Source: Hexactinellida sp. DTS-2022 (Eukaryota; Porifera; Hexactinellida). From it: DNA of 64,000 bases. This document shows, one piece after another, positions 13,256-25,255 of the stretch. The DNA is taken from NCBI GenBank assembly GCA_028753945.1, contig JAPNXP010000013.1:1426001-1490000 (forward strand). Reading direction: 5' to 3'. The notes beneath the pieces are model-generated. The model did no database searches. It was not told the DNA's origin and saw only the letters and a program-made list of their open reading frames with translations. A program made the translations under genes and the position numbers. The first letter of the stretch is position 1. Each line of letters starts with the position of its first letter.

Positions 13256-13861
13256 TATAGCTCTCGCGGGTCATATGCGGGACCCGCACCCGCCCCGCAT
13301 CTATTAGTGATTGACCCTCCCCGCCCCGAAAATCCGACTATATAAACAAATGAACCCGCAAAGAACTCACATTAACCCGCACCAACCCGCACCTACCCGC
13401 AACTACACTCGATGACCAGTATTATTGCTAGGATTATATAATAGGTTTAAACACTCGGCGCACAATGCGAGCACAAAAATATTTACATCCTTAAGGGATA
13501 AAGAAGCGGCAATATGTTTTTGGGCGAAATTTGAAGAATTGCGAGTTTATTATTCGGGATTACGAAATATTTCACCGTACAATTCGTTCCATCTCAAGAC
13601 TTCTGCCATCTTAAGATTAAATTGATCATTAATTTTGTTTAGGAACTATAGAAGGGTACATTGTTACAATTAGTGGACACTGCGCCCCCAAATAATCCTT
13701 AGCGAGAACTCTTCCGAAAACTCGCGCTGACCCACATCAACCCGCACCAACCCGCATTAAGAATCTCTGACCCGCACCCGACCCGCCCCGCAAATATTCT
13801 GATCCTTTGACCCGCAAGTCACGCAATCCGCATTTATTAACCCGCCCTGCGGAGTGATCTA
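13256..13861. mobile_element. hAT-like MITE rich in acccgc repeats, nested in a MULE terminus
   Basis: A 606-bp insertion splits the left MULE terminus. Flanking copies attctgac (13248-13255) and gttctgac (13862-13869) agree at 7 of 8 positions, fitting an aged hAT duplication. Both ends are C/G-rich and filled with acccgc / gcgggt repeats (13266-13410 and 13725-13855), in sharp contrast to the AT-rich middle. The terminal inverted match is weak. Confidence 0.6.
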
Positions 13862-14354
13862 GTTCTGACTTTATCAGAACGGGTTTTTATCGAGTTCTGA
13901 CTTTGTGAGAATGTGTTTTTATTGAGTTCTGACTTTGTGAGAATGGGTATTTATTGAGTTCTGACTTTGTCAGAATGGGTTTTATTGTGCTCTGATTTGG
14001 GAGAATAATTTACATTCAGTTTTAACATTTTTTCAATGCATCATTTTTATACAACAAAATAATATCGTATAACATCAAAATAATAAATTTGATAAGAAAT
14101 TGGAAATTATTAGTTCTCTGAATAAACATTTGCTAACGAAGATCGTCGGAATTTTGCTTTTTGTTTTGACTTCGCACGATTTTCTTGGTTTAACTTAGTG
14201 AATGTTGTTGTTTACTGTTTTAGAAAGACGGAGTTCAAATAACACCTTTCATCAATTCTTAAAATACAATGATGTGGTAGTTGTTTTGTTTTATAACAGA
14301 TTGGCTTCGTTTTCCTTTTTTGTCGACTGCTATAAATTGTAATGAATTGAATTT

Positions 14355-15950
14355 ATGATACTAATTCTATTTGGAATACACTTTGAGCTCTTGCAGACGA
14401 CTAGTTGGAAAAGTTTATACTACTTATGTGGACACAAATTTATCAATTCCAAAATCAGCGAAAAGTATATTTATCTAAAATGTGCAATTTTCTGTATTGG
14501 CTGCAAAGGTATTGGTAGACTCAACCTTGTGACAGATCTTATAACTCCTTTATCACGGCACAATCATAACACTGAATAATACAGATCGGATGTTCTCGAT
14601 TGAAAACGAAATGCAATAAAACTGCAATGCATAGCCAAACAAATCTTCGGCAAGTTTTCAATGATACAACAAGAGGTGATCCCACTGCTTTTGAAGTTAC
14701 ATTTCCCGAATGCGAATCGGCTATGTATCGTGCCAGGAGAAGGTTACAACCGAAGATTCCCTCAGATGCTGTTGAATTTTGCGAAATGATACTTACAGCT
14801 AGTTTAGGAAAATACTACCAAGGTTCAGTGACTTGTGTTACCGACACTGCTGTTATCTTATACTCCGATGCGATGTCTACTGTATTATGTGAGGTTATGC
14901 ATATCAAATTTGATAGTACCTTTTTTAGAGTACCCATTCAATTTACTCAACTCTGGACCATTTTTGTAGCTATTGGCAGGCATTCTTTACCAGCTATCCA
15001 TTGATTGATGACCGCGAAGAGTGAAGAACTATATACAGCTGTGTTAGAAAGGATTAGTTCTAAAATACCTCACTTTAAACCAGTGGCTTCAATGTCGAAT
15101 TGGGAGCCTGCACCAAGGAATGCTTTCAAAGAAGTTTATCCTCAAATTCACATTCACGGATGCTGGTTTCATTTCAGTCAATGTATCTGGAGAAAGACGA
15201 AAAAGCTAGGGCCCACTCACTCTTTCAGAAACAACATCAACGTGGCAACATTTATTCTAACTGATGGCCATAACATTTCTTCCCCCCAATTGATCTACCC
15301 AACATATATCTCACTTAAAGCCCCTAATATTGAAGGTTCTGAGATGAGGAACCTGGAAAAATTGAAAATACTTCAAGAAGCGATGGATCGACCACATTAC
15401 CCCAGAAGATCTCTCTATTAATAATCTGAACATCTCTACTAACAATGCTGCAGAGAGTTACCACTCTAAACTAAAGTCAATCATAAAAAAGCATCGTCCT
15501 AAGATATGGACATTTATTACCACACGCAATAACATCATAGAGGATGTGGATAATGATTTCAGTAGATTACGTTCGGGGCGAGAGATTTGTACCTCAAGTA
15601 AGAAAGTATATGTAAAGACTAAAGAACAGAGAACTTGTAAGGAGAAGCTAAGAGAGGGACTCATGAATCCATTGGAATTCATCAATGCGATTACCCACAT
15701 GATTGGTAAGATGGCTGAATATCCAAATCGAGATACCACTAGCGAGTCTGAGGATGAAGACGGTGACATATCTAAAAGTACTAACGTTTGTGTTGTATGT
15801 CTCCAACCACGTTTAACAACGTGGATATTCATGCCTTGTAGTCACGCAAACTGCTGTACATATTGTAGTGAACAGTTGAAACAATCTGGAGAGACTTGTT
15901 CGATGTGCCGATCTACGACAGAAGATATGTTTAAAATATTCACGAGCTAA
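14355..15950 (+). pseudogene. MULE transposase: FLYWCH + MULE core + C-terminal RING
   Basis: Residues from 14355 give a FLYWCH-type finger (GHKFINSK, KCAIFCIGCKG, HNH). After stops near 14577 the core follows: KTKCNKTA, FDSTFFRVP (first Asp), TIFVAIGRH, then after an in-frame TGA at about 15002 MTAKSEELYTAVLERI, WEPAPRNAFKEV and GCWFHFSQCIW (CxxH). A frameshift near 15380 leads to NNAAESYHSKLKSIIKK (the Glu of the triad). The same frame then runs on without a break into CVVC, MPCSHANCCTYC and CSMC, a C3HC4 RING finger, ending at 15950. RING fingers are usually E3 ubiquitin ligase modules. Because the core's last 60 residues and the RING share one frame, the fusion is real in this copy. Three lesions make it inactive. 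Confidence 0.85.
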
Positions 15951-17054
15951 CCTACCCACTTATTACATTCAAATAAGCTTCTTATCATAGTTATTATATT
16001 CTTCTCATAGCTATTTCTATAAAGTTGACATTAAATTATTGGTTACCAAATGAAAAAGATGATTCTCCCAATTCATAGCACAATAAAACCCATTCTGACA
16101 AAGTAAGAACTTGATAAAACGCATTCTGACAAAGTCTGAACTCGATAAAAACCCATTCTGACAAAGTCAGAACTCAATAAAAACCCATTCTCACAAAGTC
16201 AGAACTCGATAAAAATCCATTCTCACGAAGTCAGAACTCTAAGATTGTGACAAATGACAACTTCAAAATTCTTACAAATGCAGGCGCCCCAGCAGCGTAG
16301 ATCTGGTTCAACATCAAGTCTGTTTCTATCCTTTGTTTTTGTTACTAGCATGCTAGAAAACGCTGCTTCAAAGTTGATGGGAATGGCATGAGTAATTACA
16401 GTGCAATAATGATACTATTGCACAGCTTCCAGCATAGAACCCAAAAAGATGGCAAATCAACTCTTGAAAACAACGTTTGTGCTCCTGAATCATTACCAGT
16501 TTGATGAAATCCTCCTGTGCAGCATCGTGATTATCACGAATGCAGTCATCTATTTTCGCTTGAAAAGGATTTCGAACAAGCGTAAATTGGGATTTTATTG
16601 TTTCTGGAAAGTATTAACAGAATTCATCTTTAAGTGATTGCAAATGCGATGCAATATTATTTTGCAAAGCTTCGCTGATACTAATCTCGCATTTTTCAAC
16701 ATAGCTACAGCCTACAGAGGTGAGAAAACATTGCCATCTAACCGCGATTTATCTTCTTTAACCAGAGGTCAAGCATTGCTTGAAAGGCAGAAAGCTTGTC
16801 TACAAAATCCATAATATACTCTCTTTACCTTGCAATGAGAGGTTCAGAGTATTGAGTTTTTCAAAAATATCACAATCATAACAAAGTTTAGAAATCCATT
16901 CTCGATTTTCGAATAAACCATGCCAATGCGTCCGCTTTTGGAGTTTTAAAAATTCTGTTGTTTCTTCTTTAAGGTCTAGAACACGTTTCAAAACATTGCC
17001 CTTTGAAATCCATTGAACTTCAGTGTGATATAATAGATTATTATGCGCAGCATC

Positions 17055-17633
17055 CAGGGAATGAAAGGTTCACGAACGGACAGAATTGACGCGATTCAGT
17101 TCATCTTAAATTGACGCACGTTCAGTTCGTTCAAGTTCACCTCCTAACTTAAGCTCCACCAGCGTTCGTTCAGTTCGTTCACGGGCTAACCCGCGTTCGT
17201 TCAATCCGTTCAATTAAGTTCGTTCAGTTCGTTCAATTAGTTCAGTTCGTTAAGTGTACAGTGAGTGGGTCGAACTATTCCGTTTATGATAGACTGTTCG
17301 ATCCTCCAAGCTGTTATTGAAGTTCAGGTTAAGTAGCTAGAATCTAAGCTAAGAGACATGAGTCCACTAGGGATGTCCGGAATTAGCACTTTTGCAGTCA
17401 CCTATTATATTTAATGGAACTATATTAATAATTTATCTTTATTCAGTTTAGTTCTTCAGTACAGTCGTTCAATTCGTTCAATTTAGTTCGTTCAGTTCGT
17501 TCAGTTCGTTCAATTCGTTCAATTGCCGTTCGGAAACCGTTGGCGTTCGTTCAGTTCGTTCACCGTGAATCCCTTAAATGCCGTGCGTTCAGTTCAAGTT
17601 CAATAAGTTTGTTCGTGAACCTTTCATTCCCTT
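17055..17633. mobile_element. hAT MITE made of gttca repeats, perfect 8-bp TSD
   Basis: It begins cagggaatgaaaggttcacg and ends with the inverted copy cgtgaacctttcattccctt. The target duplication gcagcatc (17047-17054 and 17634-17641) is perfect. Almost the whole interior at both ends is a degenerate array of gttcagttcgttc units. It is inserted in the ZBED5-like pseudogene and has no coding capacity. Confidence 0.9.
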
Positions 17634-19008
17634 GCAGCATCTATTTCTAATTTAGTCTATGTTTAGAAATTCTAAACATAGACTTCTGAAGAGACGTGTG
17701 TTGAGAGCGCTACTTTTACTGAAATTGACTATTTTAAACACCTCCTGCAAGACAACGTTTAGTGAGGCTGGCAAAGTTTCCGCTGCAAGGGCTTTACGAT
17801 GAATCATACTGTGATTTGTATCACATCTGGGACAACCTGTTTAACGCGTATCTGGAACCCAGAATGGCTTCCCAACATAGAAGGAGCGCCATCTGTGCAA
17901 ACAGCACCAACCTTTCTCCAATCGAGATCTTCTTGTACAAAAATGGAATCTTCTTTGTTGAAAACATCTATTCCACGTGTTTGAGAATCAAGTGGCTGAC
18001 TAAACAGGAACTCTTCTTTGAAGTTAGAATTGTGTACAATACGTACTACATATATCATAAGATGAGCACAAGAAGAAACATCAGTTGACTCATCTAATTG
18101 CAAAACATAGATGGGTGACTGTTTAATTTGCTCCACGACTTGATTCTTGATATTCTCTGACATTTCCTGAATTCTGCGCTGAACAGTGTTATCCAAATTT
18201 GACAGCGAATCTAGTTTTTTCACTGCATCCGCTCCAATCATTAGGCGCACAATAACTTTCGTGCAGGACAGAACTAGCTCTTCACCATTAGTATGGGGTT
18301 TCTTAGATTTTGCAATACGTAGTGACACAACATATGAAGCTTCAACTGCGGCTCTTATAGTGATAGCTGTCTGTCCTGTAGTATCAAGTCTAGATTTCTT
18401 GACAGATTCAGATTGTATTTGGAAGAAGGAAATATCTCGGTAATTGTATGTTGGATGTTCTTTCTCAAAATGTCTCTTAAGCTGAAACGGCTTCATAGAC
18501 TCTGCAGACAATACTTTCAGACATATCACGCATTGTGGTTTTTACTGTGCCGACTGTACTTTAGTATAGTGGCCCAGTTCTAATCTTACTGCCTTGGTTG
18601 TTATTATTATTCGTCCGTATCCTCTACACAGAATAGAGTTTAATTAACTAGAAGCCCAAATATTGAGGATATGTGTCTCAATGGTTACAGATGTGCACCT
18701 GGGCTCAGGATTTTTGATTAAAATTTTTGGACACATTTTTACACCTGTTTAATGTTTGAAAAGGAACAATAAATGGTGCCCGAAATTAAATTTATATGCA
18801 TTCGATAGAGAATTAAATTGTACACCTTTTCACAGGCACGAATCTTCAAATTGTACTTAGTTTGTGCCACAATTGAGTTGCAAGTTTCCTTTGATTTACT
18901 AACACTTCAGTTCAATTGAAGGTGTTATATCTAATTCTATTGTTTCAATGCGTTAATATAATATTGATTCAACCTGTGATCGGTTAGATTCTATTTTCTA
19001 ATTAAAAA

Positions 19009-19135
19009 AAATCCAAAATTGCAGCTATGCCGACGTATTTCCCTTTGGTGGCACTATCTATTGGTGGCTACCGGTTGGGTAATTGATAGTGCCTCCAAGG
19101 AAAATACTGTCGGCATAGCTGCAATTTTGGATTTT
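19009..19135. repeat. Hairpin module H1
   Basis: This is a near-perfect stem of about 45 bp around a roughly 25-base loop. The left arm reads ccaaaattgcagctatgccg and the right arm is its inverted copy. It is followed by the catcatcac-atgaaggtgtta tail that also follows H2. Confidence 0.8.
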
Positions 19136-19632
19136 TTTTTCGCCATGCCATCATCACTATGAAGGTGTTAAACCATTTCAGAAAGTGAAATAATGAAAAA
19201 GATAACAATTATATAATTTATATTTTAATTTATACTTCGCTAGAATTAATTTGTACTTCAATAGAATTAGCTAAACTGAAATGATGCAGGTGGAGTCATG
19301 CAGGTAATGACTAAACCTCAATATGTGCAGTGAATTAAAGACTTCTTACTCTTGACCAATTAAATTACAGCTTCGGTTAGGCATTCTATATGCACACTAA
19401 CAATTGATAGAAAATCCTTTTATACTAATTGGATGCTAGCTGCTAATTCATACTGGAACAACCCTCGAATTTAATTGGCTAAGCCATAATTGGATTAAAA
19501 AGGTGTCAAAATTATTTGATCATAAATTGTAACCCCAGGTGCAAATTAGAAGGGCACTCCGCATCTACATGCCAAGTTTCAGCTCTCTATGTATAAAGGT
19601 GTGGCCAGGGCACCGTCTACGGAGAAAGAGAA

Positions 19633-19756
19633 AAAATCCAAAATTGCAGCCTGTGCCGACGCATGTTCCTTTGGTGGCACTATATTTTGTTGGTTGTTTA
19701 TTGATAGTGCCTCCACTAGAACATGCTGTCGGCGCAGGCTGCAATTTTGGATTTTT
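19633..19756. repeat. Hairpin module H2
   Basis: It has the same architecture as H1 but a different stem sequence; the left arm includes gcagcctgtgccgac and gcatgttcc, and the right arm has the matching complements. It is preceded at 19534-19628 by the ccccaggtgcaaattaga ... accgtctacggaga block. Confidence 0.8.
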
Positions 19757-21386
19757 TTTCCGCCATGTCATCATCACCATGAAGGTGTTAAATTATTTCA
19801 AAAAGGTGTTACAGAAGGCATCGACCCTTAGAGTGGTGGAAGTTTCCATTAGGTTCATATAATTTTAGAGATATTCAAGTTTGAGTAGAATATAATAGCT
19901 GATGACTCAGCATTTTTTATGTGAGTGTTGGGTCAATACCCAACATCAACTAACCCATTTTAAATATCGAATTAACAAAATTGTAAAATACATTTTTTTG
20001 ACGATGTCATCATCACCTCAAGGTGTCAAGATCCACTTGTATAGGTGGTACCTGGCATAAGGACCAATTGATAAATTGAAAGTTTGTTTCTATCTTGTAT
20101 CATCTCTGAGATTAATGAAATTTACCTAATTAGTATAAATATTTAATTAATAAATTAATAATTTAACACCATTATTATGTACAGCAAAATAAATAAAGTT
20201 CAATTATTTGCACTTATTATTAATTTAAATCGAATTTCACTATCATATTTGAATTCAGCGCACTCGATAACCCCAATAATCCAATTGGAAAATTTTATAA
20301 GTTAAATACAAAAGGAATTAATTATAATAAATTACGTCAGTACATTAATTGTGCAAAAAGAATATTCTCGCCGAAATAAATATAATCACTTAATCTGTCG
20401 TTGTTGTGGAATGTAAAATCTTAACGGTTCTATCATAAACCATCTTTAGTTTAATGCCATTCATTCATTATGTATTGATAATAAATTATATTATTAGTTA
20501 TTTATTTTAGCAATGTTATCCACGGTGAGTTGAGTAAAGTCAACAAATTCCTTATATAAATTAATTTAATTTAATCCATTGTATAGTAATGCTACAATTA
20601 AATAGAAGCCAGCTGGAATTTATAAGTTAAATCAATATAATTATCGCAAGTTGAATCACTAGAGTAGGATTTAACAAGTTAAATCAATATAATTATTACA
20701 AGTTGAAACAATAGAATTAGATTTAACACTTTACTGAAATTGAAGTGTCAGTAAACAAAGAAATTTCAACCCCCATTTATGGCAGAAATTGACCCCTTTA
20801 TTGAAAAATTTCTTCTCCCATCAGACGCAGAATTTTATGGCGAATCCAAATGTGAAATAAAACTTTGGGGTTTAGTAAAACATTTTTTGAGTTATGGACC
20901 AGACAAAATTTGAAAGGTGTTAAAGATGTGTCAAAAATTTCTTAATCAAAAATCGTGACCCCAGGTGCAAATTAGACGGTCCCTCCGCAACTACATGCCA
21001 AGTTTCAGCCCATCAACTATAAAGCTCTGGCCAGGGCACCGTCTACGGAGAAAAAATAATTAAAATAAAAATAAAGGCAGTGATTCCAATACTGGGCCAC
21101 TATACTATAGTATAGTCGGCACAGTAAAAATTAAAGGCAGTAAGATTAGAACTGGGCCACTATACTATAGTATAGTCGGCACAGTGATAAGACTTACATC
21201 CATAACATTGACAGATATGTGATTATATTTATTTCTGCTTAGAATATTCATGCACAATGGATACACGACATATTTAATTCTAATTAATTCGCTCTGTGTT
21301 TAACTTACGGTTCCAATTAGACTATTGGGGTTATCGAGTCCGCTGAATCAAAATATGATAGTGAAATTAAATTTAAATTAGTAATA

Positions 21387-21717
21387 CAGTACACCCTCGC
21401 TAATCCGAACAGAGGTGTTCCGATTCCAAAATCTTCTGTTCCGATTAGTGAATTCGTTCGGATTAGTGAAGTAATGTATTTTCTATGGGCTTCTATGAAT
21501 GAGAATCTCGATAATCCGAACCAAAATTGTACAAACCTTGTTAATCCGCACTAAACATCTAGTGTACTCCTTAAAAACTTGCCTGATACTTATTTTTTTA
21601 TACTTCCATTGCAATTTACGTTTTTTTCCCACATTTATTTGAAAAATATTTTGGTTTCTTCGGTTCGGATTAGCGAGGGTTCGGATTAGCGGGATTCGGA
21701 TTAGCGAGGGTGTACTG
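21387..21717. mobile_element. Pogo/Tigger-type MITE, 331 bp, TA target
   Basis: The termini cagtacaccctcgctaatcc and its inverted copy are flanked by TA (21385-21386 and 21718-21719). The right end holds three consecutive copies of the ttcggattagcg motif, so the terminal unit has been multiplied. It is inserted inside the right arm of inverted repeat B. Confidence 0.9.
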
Positions 21718-22178
21718 TAATTGCAAATAATTGAACTTAATTTATTTTGCTGTACATAATAATGGTGTTAAATAATTAATTTATTAATTAAATATTTCAT
21801 CTAATTACCTAAATTTCATTAATTTCAGAAATCATATAAAACAAAGTTCCAAATTATCAATTGATCCTTACACCACCTAACACCTCTATAAATGGGTCAT
21901 GGCACCTTGAGGTGATGATGACATCGCTAAAACATATGTTTTACAATTTTGTGAAGTATATAATTTGAATGGGTTGGTTGGTGTTGGGTTATTACCCAAC
22001 ATCCACTTAAAAAATGCTGAGTCATCACCTATTAAATTATACTGAAACTTGAATATCTCTCAAATGAAGTGAGCTAAATGGAAAATTCTACCACTCTAAG
22101 GGTCGTTGCCTTCTGAAACACCTTTTGAAATAATTTAACAACTTCATAGTGAGGATGACAATTTGGGAAAAGAAAAGA

Positions 22179-22296
22179 AAAAATTGCAGTTGTGCCGACA
22201 GCATTTTCCTTAGAGGCACTCTCAATTACCCAACCAGTACCCACCAAAGGATAGTGCCACCAAGGGAAATGCGTCGGCACAGCTGCAATATTTTCA
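22179..22296. repeat. Hairpin module H3
   Basis: This is the inverted-orientation member of the hairpin family. The stem is less perfect than in H1 and H2 (gcattttccttagaggcact against agtgccaccaagggaaatgc), but the gtgccgac core and aattgcag ends are kept. Confidence 0.75.
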
Positions 22297-22299
22297 TTT

Positions 22300-24925
22300 C
22301 CTTCAATTTCTATTCTTGTAAATCCAAATTTATATAATCATCTGAGTAAGCACGCTTCAGAGCACGTTTAGTTGACATTTAAGAGAAAATACAATTAGAA
22401 GGACTTGTTGAATTTGAAGGGACTATTAATATATTTATATAATTCTTTGTTGTGAATACTAGGCTGGACTTGCAAGGTTATTGATAATTATTGTTAAAAT
22501 ATCACACTTCAATATACTATGTCTTCTATGTTATTTGAACTTATTTCGTAATCAATACAGTCATACTTATATTGACAATAGAGTTTCTATAATGCAATGC
22601 GACACTAACCACAAATTAATAGTAGTCTTATAATCGCTGTAACTCAGCAGTACTTCCTACCTTTCGCAATCCACTAAAATATCTCTCGCGACCCACCAGT
22701 GGGTCGCGACCAACTGGTTGAAAATTCCCTGATTTAGATAGGTCAATTGGTAAGTAAGATAATGTAATTACTCACACTTGCACAAGAAAGTGATTTGATC
22801 TACTCAATAAATATTCACACAATTGATTAGTTACCATGTGAAAGGAATTCTTGTAACCTAATTCGTCAATTATTAGATAGAATCGAAACTAAAATTTAAG
22901 TAAAATCGAAAAGTAAGTAAGAATTCCAATTCACTATTTCAATACCATTTTCGATAACAAAAAACTACAAAATAATTCGACCAATCAGATTAGGTACGAT
23001 TTGTCGCAGATACGAATTGTCTAGTACTAAATGTGCTAGTACTAATTGTCGGACTTTCATAATGTTCAATTCATCATTACGATTTAATGTCATCTACTAT
23101 TACATTTATCACTGGATATTTGCACAGATCACAATTTGCTATGGACAGTTTACAACATGGACAAATGGATACTGGAAAGAAGAAAATTAACCATTTTCTA
23201 ATCTTTTGATTTCATTATAAGTACTATTAAAACACACAGATTTATATATATCTATCTAACTAATAAATCACCAGGCCATATATACATATATATATATACT
23301 ATCGAGTACTAAGTCGCTTCGCAGCAAAACATAATCACACACAAACCGCTTTTCGGTTGCTGTGTGGATTTATATACTTCTAACTTTGATTATAAAGCGT
23401 AAATAGGCCTAAAATAGTCAAATTTAACAATGTGAAATTTTAATGAGTAGAGCACGTCATCATGCGATATTGAGTAAGCATATTTACAATGATGTCCGTA
23501 TCATTAACGTGCATGTTCTATTAAAATAGATTTTATCTCATAGAGGGTGTAAATATTGTGCGATTAAATTACTTTTACGCTTCTCAAACATGAAAATGAA
23601 GTCATAACTTGATGAGCAGTGATAAATTTTGAAACCAATACTTCTTGTTGGGTTCCAACAGTTTCCCCTATATGCCAAAAATCTGATTAGGAATCCTTCC
23701 AGTTATTTCTATAAACTCGGATCATGCAAAAAATATATCCACAAATATTTACAGCCTTGTGTTTACTTTTTTTTTCTGTATTTTCAATCGTTCATCTATT
23801 TTATTTATAAATGAACACTTGGCCCTGCTTTAGGTGGGATTGATTGTGGACTTATTTACATTACTTGCGTCATAGACACGATTGTAATATGTACCCCGAC
23901 TCACGAGATGACAATATTTTATAATTATATCTATTTCCCATGTATATGGATAATTGATTGTTTATTAGATCAATTTTTTATATTATACTTTTTGAAGCAA
24001 TTTTGAGGAAGTGTACTTTATTCTTATTGGGATATTATTGCGAGTTCTCTATACTGTATATGCTGAGAGTTGCACATCGAAATAGGAAAATATTTGTTGT
24101 TATCAAAATGCTTCTAAATGGTATCAAATTCAAGTTAGATAGTATACTAACGTTCATATGAAATTTCAATTGATTTGAACGCAAACTACGCCAATAAATA
24201 TAAATTTGAATTATATCAAATGTATTGTTCCATTTGATGTTTGAGAATTCTTAAAATACAACCTATTTCATTTCACTCGAAATTTCAATGTATATGGAAT
24301 CGTGGTTATTTTGGATTCTAATATATACAAAATGAATATGTTAAATATATATTTCTATACTGATTTACTGTTACACTGATGCATTTTAATTTAGCAGGGG
24401 ATAAAAACTCTTATGTCCAAAATTGTTCAAAATTATTAAAATTGAAATCTCAGGGTAAGCGGAAAAAAGTACATCAAAGATCAACGAGAAATTTTGGCAG
24501 GTTTTAGATTAATGTTAAAATAATTATTCATGAAAATCTTAGCTTCCGAAACAGTACGTAACTTTGAAACTTTTACCGAATTCCATTGTTACTTTGTGTT
24601 GCTATGAAAATGCAAAATCTAATTATTCGATGCTATTCAGTATTATATCTTTTTGATTACGCAATTTTATGGCAAATATTGTATAATAAGAACAACTGAG
24701 CACTTAATGGCAAATGTATCATTCAGAGCAACGTACCATGAGCTCATACTGAGTTTTTGAAATTGATGTAAGTTATTTTTGTACAATTGGCTGTAATTAA
24801 TCTGATGTACCAGAAGCAGATATGCTAGAAAAAGTGATCTAAGGATTATCTGTGTTCTAGTACACATTATAATTACATTCAGTAAACATCTATCCCCTTT
24901 ACATGGGTGTATTAATCCTTATATT
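22300..24925. other. No gene recognised
   Basis: This is AT-rich sequence without a convincing coding region. A short hairpin (gtcgcgacccaccagtgggt) at about 22687-22712 looks like a hAT MITE fragment. A dinucleotide (at)n run lies at 23275-23300. ORFs at 23629, 23958 and 24667 lack family features. Confidence 0.4.
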
Positions 24926-24929
24926 CCTT

Positions 24930-25205
24930 GGGAACTGGACATTTACGAAATCTTTCCCATGTTCAAGTATTTGAACAATAACCATGGGTGAATATTAAAA
25001 GATTGTTAACAAACCAAAATTTTGTATTTCATTGATTTACAACAAATCACAAATAACTAATCTTAAAAGACTGTAGTATACATCCTTTTTGATGATGGCA
25101 TTCAATTCCCAGCTATCAATAACCTATATGTCAGTTATTCTTAACTTTTGAATACCTGCAACCCAAATGCCTACTTCCTATAAACTACAGTTTTAAGCCA
25201 CTGTG
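24930..25205 (+). repeat. Repeat R, copy 1, just upstream of an Ig-like exon
   Basis: It matches 30690-30960 and, reversed, 54549-54800. Shared strings include catgggtgaa, ttgttaacaaacc, gataacctatatgtca and a terminal cactgtg. It is the most diverged of the three copies. It ends about 50 bases before the start codon at 25256, so it occupies the promoter position of that gene. Confidence 0.7.
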
Positions 25206-25255
25206 GGTTGTTCCTTAGGAATGACCTCTATTTTTCCATAATTTACAGATTTACA

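Larger units (their letters stand above)
13165..16289 (+). mobile_element. MULE transposon with perfect 9-bp TSD
   Basis: It is flanked by cagcagcgt at 13156-13164 and 16290-16298, the 9-bp duplication typical of Mutator-like elements. The outer ends gggacgctgcatttg and gggcgcctgcatttg (reversed) match. The inverted termini are long and contain four or five copies of a roughly 36-bp unit (gagttctgactttgtcagaa, then tgggtttttatt) at 13215-14010 on the left and 16080-16240 on the right. The left terminus is interrupted by another element (13256-13861). The transposase gene inside is broken. Confidence 0.93.
13091..18540 (-). pseudogene. ZBED5-like hAT transposase pseudogene, split by a MULE and a MITE
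   Basis: The minus strand from 18540 shows a BED-type finger start (CVICLKVLS, then HFEKEHP), HTNGEELVL, the catalytic-type motif QLDESTDVSS, and CTDGAPSMLGSHSGF. This is the layout of the ZBED5/FAM200-like hAT branch. A 726-base open frame spans 18529-17804. Beyond it the gene continues through stops and shifts: HTEVQWISKGNVLKRV (near 17000), LNLSLQGKES, then FEAAFSSML and KTKDRNRLDVEPDLR at about 16390-16300. The last residues (PRIKKLVDENN) appear at about 13090-13145, on the far side of the MULE. The 5' end is cut at 18541 by another repeat. Order of events: hAT first, then the MITE (17055-17633) and MULE (13165-16289) inserted into it. It is dead. Confidence 0.85.
18544..21184. repeat. 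Inverted-repeat element A (foldback-like)
   Basis: The left arm (18544-18985) and right arm (about 20660-21184) carry the same three blocks in mirrored order: the actgtgccgac / gtcggcacagt 50-mer (18544-18593; twice on the right at 21073-21124 and 21133-21184, exactly 60 bp apart); a caggtgc block (18695-18760 and 20935-20975); and gaaacaatagaattagat (20692; reversed at about 18935). Each 50-mer on the right contains the palindrome actatactatagtatagt. No protein is encoded. The left end truncates the ZBED5-like pseudogene. Confidence 0.7.
19633..22296. repeat. Inverted-repeat element B, arms of about 700 bp, interleaved with A
   Basis: The left arm 19633-20330 and right arm 21250-22296 are inverted copies. 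Shared blocks include the hairpin module (H2 and H3), gacccttagagtggt (19828; reversed near 22090), gatgactcagcatttttt, the motif gtcatcatcacctcaaggtg, taacaccattattatgtaca, and gataaccccaat. The right arm is enlarged by a 331-bp MITE (21387-21717). The right arm of element A lies between the arms, so A and B overlap rather than nest. That implies at least two rounds of insertion or duplication of related modules. Confidence 0.8.

Noticed and set aside
22650-22735. hAT MITE around gtcgcgacccaccagtgggt
   Set aside because: Only one end is recognisable and no target duplication matches.
24667-24867. Minus ORF with a signal-peptide-like start and NDTFAIKCSV, resembling half an Ig domain
   Set aside because: Too short, no second Cys block, and no splice donor in the right place.
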